Source: an uncultured Treponema sp.
Lineage (GTDB): Bacteria > Spirochaetota > Spirochaetia > Treponematales > Treponemataceae
Length of the DNA: 5,844 bases
NCBI GenBank assembly: GCA_937902125.1
Contig: CALDIB010000094.1
Span: 1 to 5,844 of the forward strand
Direction of reading: 5' to 3'
Shown: positions 3,396 through 5,844 of the stretch, piece after piece
How positions within the stretch are numbered: the stretch's first letter is position 1
How the letters are laid out: each line of letters starts with the position of its first letter
The notes under the pieces: generated by a model
Told to the model about the DNA's origin: nothing
The model's input: only the letters and a program-made list of their open reading frames with translations
The model's database searches: none
Program-made: the position numbers and the translations under genes

Positions 3396-5804
3396 GTCCT
3401 TGTCCTTGTCCTTGTCCTTGTTCTGGGCCTGGTCTTGAGCCTGGTCCTGGGCCTGAAGCTGGTTCTGGTCCTGCATCTGATACTCGATCTGGTCCTTTGG
3501 CAGATCCTGCGACTGAGGCTGATACAGCTCAGAAGCTTCAGCAGCATCCGAAAATTGGGACTGCTCTTGCATCAGTTCCACTGACTGCGGCCGTCCCTGT
3601 ACCTGTGTGAAATCAGCTGCAGCTCCGGGAATCCACGCATCGCCCGCTTCTCTGTGTTCTTCGTCAGCGTAAATAGCGATATCATAAGCCGCCAGTACGA
3701 TCTGCCCATCCAGCTCCACATTGACCGGCACTGCCTCAACAATGCTGCCCACCGGCATCAGACCCGTAAGATAGACATCCTCACCAGCGTAGATTGTCTG
3801 ATTCTCAAGGAGAATGGTGGATGCGGTTTCCTCTGCTTCAGTTTCTGCAGATGCGATGATCTCATCAATGCCGAACGCTGTCGGAGATGTTTCTTCGCCA
3901 GCTTCTTCTATGTCGATATCTTCTGTATCTTCCATGTCAGAATCAGAATCTTCTACTGATTCCGCAGACTCGATAATCTGATCAATGCCAAACGCCGTTG
4001 GGGCAACTTCGTCATTCTCGTCATCTTCGTCATCTGCTCCGTCGGCTTCCTCTACTTCAGTTTCTGCAGATGCGATAATCTCATCAATGCCGAACGCTGT
4101 CGGAGCAGCTTCTTCGTTCTCGCCATCTTCGCCATCTGCTTCGTCTGTCTCCTCTACTTCAGTTTCCGCAGATGCGATGATCTCATCAATGCCGAATGCT
4201 GTCGGAGATGTTTCTTCATTAATTAAATCGGTCGCAGTCTCGTCTTCCAAAACAGTTTCTTCTACTGTTTCCGGTTCTGCGGTGGATTCTTCTTCTGTTA
4301 CTGCTTCACCTTCAGTGACAGGCTCCGTTGTCAGTTCTTCCGTTGCGGTTTCATTTTCCGGGAATGATTCTTCCGTTGTTGGTTCTTCCAGGAAATAAAT
4401 CTCCCTCTCAACCGTACTCTCAAATTCCGCTGCGATTCCTCCCTCTGTCTCAGCTTCGGTTTCCACAGTTGCATCATCTGCTGCAGTTTCATTTTCCGGG
4501 AGTGATTCTTCCGTCGTCACAATCTCCATGATGTAGATCACTCTCTCCGCTGTACTCTCGGGTTCTTCAGCTGTCGCTTCTTCAGTCTCGATCTCGAGGT
4601 CTGCCGCCGTTGCTTCTTCGACCACGATCTCGAGTTCTTCGGTTGTTTCTTCCTCCGTCACAACCTCAGCCTCTGCTGCTATCTCTTCCTCTGTCACGAT
4701 CTCGAGTTCTTCGGTCGTTTCTTCTTCCGTCACAACCTCAGCCTCTGCCGCTGTTACTTCTTCCGTCACAACCTCGGCCTCTGCTGTCGTTTCTTCTTCC
4801 GTCACAACCTCAGCCTCTGCCGCCGTTGCTTCTTCGATCACGATCTCAGGCTCTGCTGTCGTTTCTTCTTCCATCACAATCGGAGCGTAAGCCGTGACAA
4901 TGACATTTACCGGGAACTTCGATACGTCAAAAGCAACCCCGCTCCAGTCTACGTATGCGGAATAATTTCTCAGAGGAGTGCCGTCACTGGAAACAGTGAC
5001 GCTATCATACACCCGGATTTCCTGTCCGTCGTACCAGGTATTCAGGATGCGGCTATTGTCAATCGTAATGCGTAACGCGCCAAAGTCCGGCGTATACTCC
5101 CTTCCAGACGCGTCATAGATCCAGATTCTATATGCAAAGAGGCCATATTCTTCATAAATATGTTCTTCTGCCAGTTCAATGATTTCAGCTGCCGCGTAAG
5201 CGCCTTCCGGAAGATATCCCGAAATCGAAATCTTTGTCCAGGAAGCGCCCGGCTGTGCTGCTGCGCCGCGATAATACATTCTGCTCCAGCAGGCACTGAT
5301 CCAATACCACAGATCCTCGTAGGCCGGATAATCGCCAACATAGCTATTTTGCGGATAAACTTCCAGCGTCTGCCACACCAGCGCCGTTGTCGGCTCCTCT
5401 TCAATCAGAAGAGCTTCGGGTTCGGTTTCAAGTTCTGTTTCCAGCTCAGCCCAGGTCTCGGATTCCGTCTCTACTTCCGGCTCGGGTTCAATCCAAGTCT
5501 CGGATTCGATTTCAACTTCCGTCTCAGGCTCTGCCCAGACTTCTGCTTCAGTCTCAATTTCAGTTTCCGGCCCTGCCCATGCCTCTGTTTCCGGCTCCGG
5601 CTCTGCCCAAATCTCGGCCTCTTCCCAGGTTTCAGGTTCCACCCAGTCTTGTGCTTCTGCAGTTTCATTTTCCGCAGTTTCATCCAACGCCAAATAAGCG
5701 AGGTCTCCCTCGCCTGCCAGGCTGGTGTATGCTGTCACGTTGGACAATAACATAAGAGCAGCTAATATGATACTTATAATATGTTGCAGTTTCTTTTTCA
5801 GCAT
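3195..5804 (-). CDS. secreted acidic repeat protein, probably chimeric at its C-terminus
   Basis: An open frame of 869 residues. Residues 1-25 form a signal peptide (K3-K-K, hydrophobic 9-23, likely cleavage after V-T-A25). Next come W/E/P-rich repeats (54-131), an aromatic folded region (about 142-310), 12-residue T/E repeats (312-407), a duplicated module (416-487), four P-T-A-F-G-I-D repeats (534-659), a second small folded domain (about 670-727), a Q-rich stretch (746-795) and an Obg-like end (804-869). I know no named family. The two folded parts resemble modules I associate with secreted proteins of Lachnospiraceae-type gut bacteria. A cell-surface or secreted stalk-like role is inferred. 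No sortase motif or membrane anchor is visible, and the true C-terminus is probably lost at the hexamers (3396-3419). The ATG at 5804 has only a weak ribosome site. The upstream 40 bases show no clear promoter. Confidence 0.6.
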   Translation of the reverse strand: MLKKKLQHIISIILAALMLLSNVTAYTSLAGEGDLAYLALDETAENETAEAQDWVEPETWEEAEIWAEPEPETEAWAGPETEIETEAEVWAEPETEVEIESETWIEPEPEVETESETWAELETELETEPEALLIEEEPTTALVWQTLEVYPQNSYVGDYPAYEDLWYWISACWSRMYYRGAAAQPGASWTKISISGYLPEGAYAAAEIIELAEEHIYEEYGLFAYRIWIYDASGREYTPDFGALRITIDNSRILNTWYDGQEIRVYDSVTVSSDGTPLRNYSAYVDWSGVAFDVSKFPVNVIVTAYAPIVMEEETTAEPEIVIEEATAAEAEVVTEEETTAEAEVVTEEVTAAEAEVVTEEETTEELEIVTEEEIAAEAEVVTEEETTEELEIVVEEATAADLEIETEEATAEEPESTAERVIYIMEIVTTEESLPENETAADDATVETEAETEGGIAAEFESTVEREIYFLEEPTTEESFPENETATEELTTEPVTEGEAVTEEESTAEPETVEETVLEDETATDLINEETSPTAFGIDEIIASAETEVEETDEADGEDGENEEAAPTAFGIDEIIASAETEVEEADGADDEDDENDEVAPTAFGIDQIIESAESVEDSDSDMEDTEDIDIEEAGEETSPTAFGIDEIIASAETEAEETASTILLENQTIYAGEDVYLTGLMPVGSIVEAVPVNVELDGQIVLAAYDIAIYADEEHREAGDAWIPGAAADFTQVQGRPQSVELMQEQSQFSDAAEASELYQPQSQDLPKDQIEYQMQDQNQLQAQDQAQDQAQNKDKDKDKDVPVLSVSILNNLGMGALKSAIIQLVDELEGGQNSSQKEEAKAASAFMAERESIDDDAEVQYPGSEN
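3396..3419 (-). repeat. four exact AAGGAC hexamers at the suspected junction
   Basis: Four perfect tandem copies (24 bp), read on the minus strand as AAG-GAC, encode K-D repeated four times (796-803). They mark the border between the Q-rich tail of the secreted protein and the Obg-like end. A 24-bp perfect repeat is the kind of place where a short-read assembler can join unrelated sequences, or where slippage or recombination can occur. Confidence 0.9.
3420..3569 (-). repeat. Q-rich low-complexity coding stretch
   Basis: Residues 746-795 are dominated by Gln with Asp, Glu and Ala, ending in Q-D-Q-A-Q-D-Q-A-Q-N. The DNA is a degenerate hexamer array of CAGGAC/CAGGCC type. It resembles the following AAGGAC hexamers in period, so slippage or repeat-driven joining could have occurred here. 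I place it with the secreted protein, since an Obg GTPase would have folded sequence at this point. Confidence 0.75.
3624..3776 (-). other. small folded module B of the secreted protein
   Basis: Residues 677-727 read as a beta-rich unit: V-Y-L-T-G-L-M-P-V-G-S, then V692-P-V-N-V, then V703-L-A-A-Y-D-I-A-I-Y712 and W724-I-P-G. It parallels module A at 5061-5234 (I-S-G-Y-L-P-E-G-A, then L-F-A-Y-R-I-W-I-Y-D, then Y-T-P). I recall similar P-x-G...A-Y-D-I modules in large secreted Firmicutes proteins but cannot name a family. Confidence 0.5.
3828..4205 (-). repeat. four P-T-A-F-G-I-D repeats in the secreted protein
   Basis: Four copies of P-T-A-F-G-I-D-[EQ]-I-I-x-S-A-E begin at residues 534, 568, 602 and 641, with spacings of 34, 34 and 39 residues. 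Copies 1, 2 and 4 are almost identical in DNA; copy 3 is more diverged (Q for E, E for A). The linkers are Asp/Glu-rich. The hydrophobic core suggests a short helix used as a repeated binding motif on a disordered acidic chain. Confidence 0.9.
4344..4559 (-). repeat. in-frame duplicated 26-residue module, 138-bp period
   Basis: Residues 416-441 and 462-487 share the pattern E-S-T-x-E-R-x-I-Y, then T-T-E-E-S-[LF]-P-E-N-E-T-A. At the DNA level the copies are 4482-4559 and 4344-4421, exactly 138 bases apart, with long near-identical runs around ATTTTCCGGGA. This is a direct duplication that has since diverged. Confidence 0.85.
4584..4871 (-). repeat. eight tandem 12-residue T/E repeats
   Basis: Residues 312-407 are eight in-phase units of 12 residues (36 bp), with consensus E-E-E-T-T-A-E-A-E-V-V-T; a ninth, degraded unit follows. 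Neighbouring units alternate between E-E-E-T-T and E-E-x-x-A-A starts, hinting at an older 72-bp unit. The stretch is Thr- and Glu-rich and probably extended; Thr residues could carry glycans. High DNA identity makes copy-number change likely. Confidence 0.9.
5061..5234 (-). other. folded module A of the secreted protein
   Basis: Residues 191-248 run K-I-S-I-S-G-Y-L-P-E-G-A, an Ala/Glu helix, then L222-F-A-Y-R-I-W-I-Y-D231, G-R-E-Y-T-P239 and L-R-I-T-I. The flanking region 142-310 is rich in Trp and Tyr, unlike the repeats on both sides. It aligns by eye with module B near residue 700. A beta-sandwich-like fold is likely; the ligand is unknown. Confidence 0.5.
5412..5579 (-). repeat. four tandem 14-residue W/E/P repeats
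   Basis: Residues 76-131 are four exact-length units starting at W76, W90, W104 and W118, each like W-A-E-P-E-T-E-V-E-I-E-S-E-T (42 bp per unit). Shorter, irregular W-x-E-P units precede them at W54, W60 and W66. A tryptophan at a fixed step in a highly acidic chain is unusual and suggests a regular binding surface. Confidence 0.9.
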
Positions 5805-5844
5805 CGTACTCTAGAAGCCTAAGTATCCTTTATCGTTTGCAACT

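Noticed and set aside
3405..3422. N-K-D-K-D read as the Obg G4 motif N-K-x-D
   Set aside because: The spacing to the G5-like strand is too short for Obg, and the K-D run is simple hexamer repetition.
3985..4398. Serine/valine-rich plus-strand frame of 137 codons
   Set aside because: It is the shadow of the P-T-A-F-G-I-D repeat region; its serine richness comes from reverse-complemented acidic codons.
4584..4871. Regular 36-bp units considered as a CRISPR array
   Set aside because: Units are contiguous, lack unique spacers, stay in frame and encode a 12-residue peptide repeat.
5160..5750. Plus-strand open frame of 196 codons opposite the repeat protein
   Set aside because: Low-complexity F/R/L/C composition mirrors the GAA/GAG-rich repeats on the minus strand; no signals support translation.

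Overview
The window splits into two parts with different characters, joined inside one long minus-strand reading frame. Positions 1 to about 3395 look like a conserved bacterial housekeeping locus read on the minus strand: the apparent 3' end of obg, then nadD, yqeK, an LCP/LytR_C membrane protein and rsfS, packed with overlaps or gaps under 30 bases. This obg-nadD-yqeK-lytR-rsfS order is familiar from Firmicutes and spirochaetes. The RsfS wording (W-T-D-Y-F-V-I-A-T-V-S-S, H-L-M-S, F-Y-D-L-E-K-L-W), the strongly divergent LCP domain and the absence of yhbY between obg and nadD make a Treponema-like spirochaete my best guess, held at moderate to low confidence because no database search was possible.

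At the left edge a small plus-strand gene (107-319) encodes a 70-residue, extremely acidic protein. It has a near-consensus sigma-70/sigma-A promoter (59-87), an operator-like inverted repeat over the -35 box and a GAGG ribosome site. It converges on rsfS, and both stop codons lie in the arms of one perfect 10-bp inverted repeat (312-336) that probably terminates transcription both ways.

Positions from about 3420 to 5804 encode, on the minus strand, a secreted low-complexity protein: signal peptide, W/E/P repeats of 14 residues, a folded aromatic-rich domain, T/E repeats of 12 residues, a 46-residue-period duplication, four P-T-A-F-G-I-D repeats, a second small folded domain and a Q-rich tail. 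This style resembles secreted proteins of gut Lachnospiraceae-type Firmicutes, not a spirochaete core operon. Four exact AAGGAC hexamers (3396-3419) then lead straight into about 66 residues that look like the end of the Obg GTPase and overlap the nadD start by four bases. The simplest reading is a chimeric join of two unrelated sequences at a 24-bp tandem repeat, either an assembly error or, less likely, a real recombination. The 869-residue ORF should not be treated as one natural protein until reads spanning 3390-3425 are checked.

Functionally, the left block links ribosome biogenesis and silencing (Obg, RsfS), NAD synthesis (NadD), dinucleotide turnover (YqeK) and an envelope protein. The right block is probably an exported surface or secreted protein whose true C-terminus is missing.
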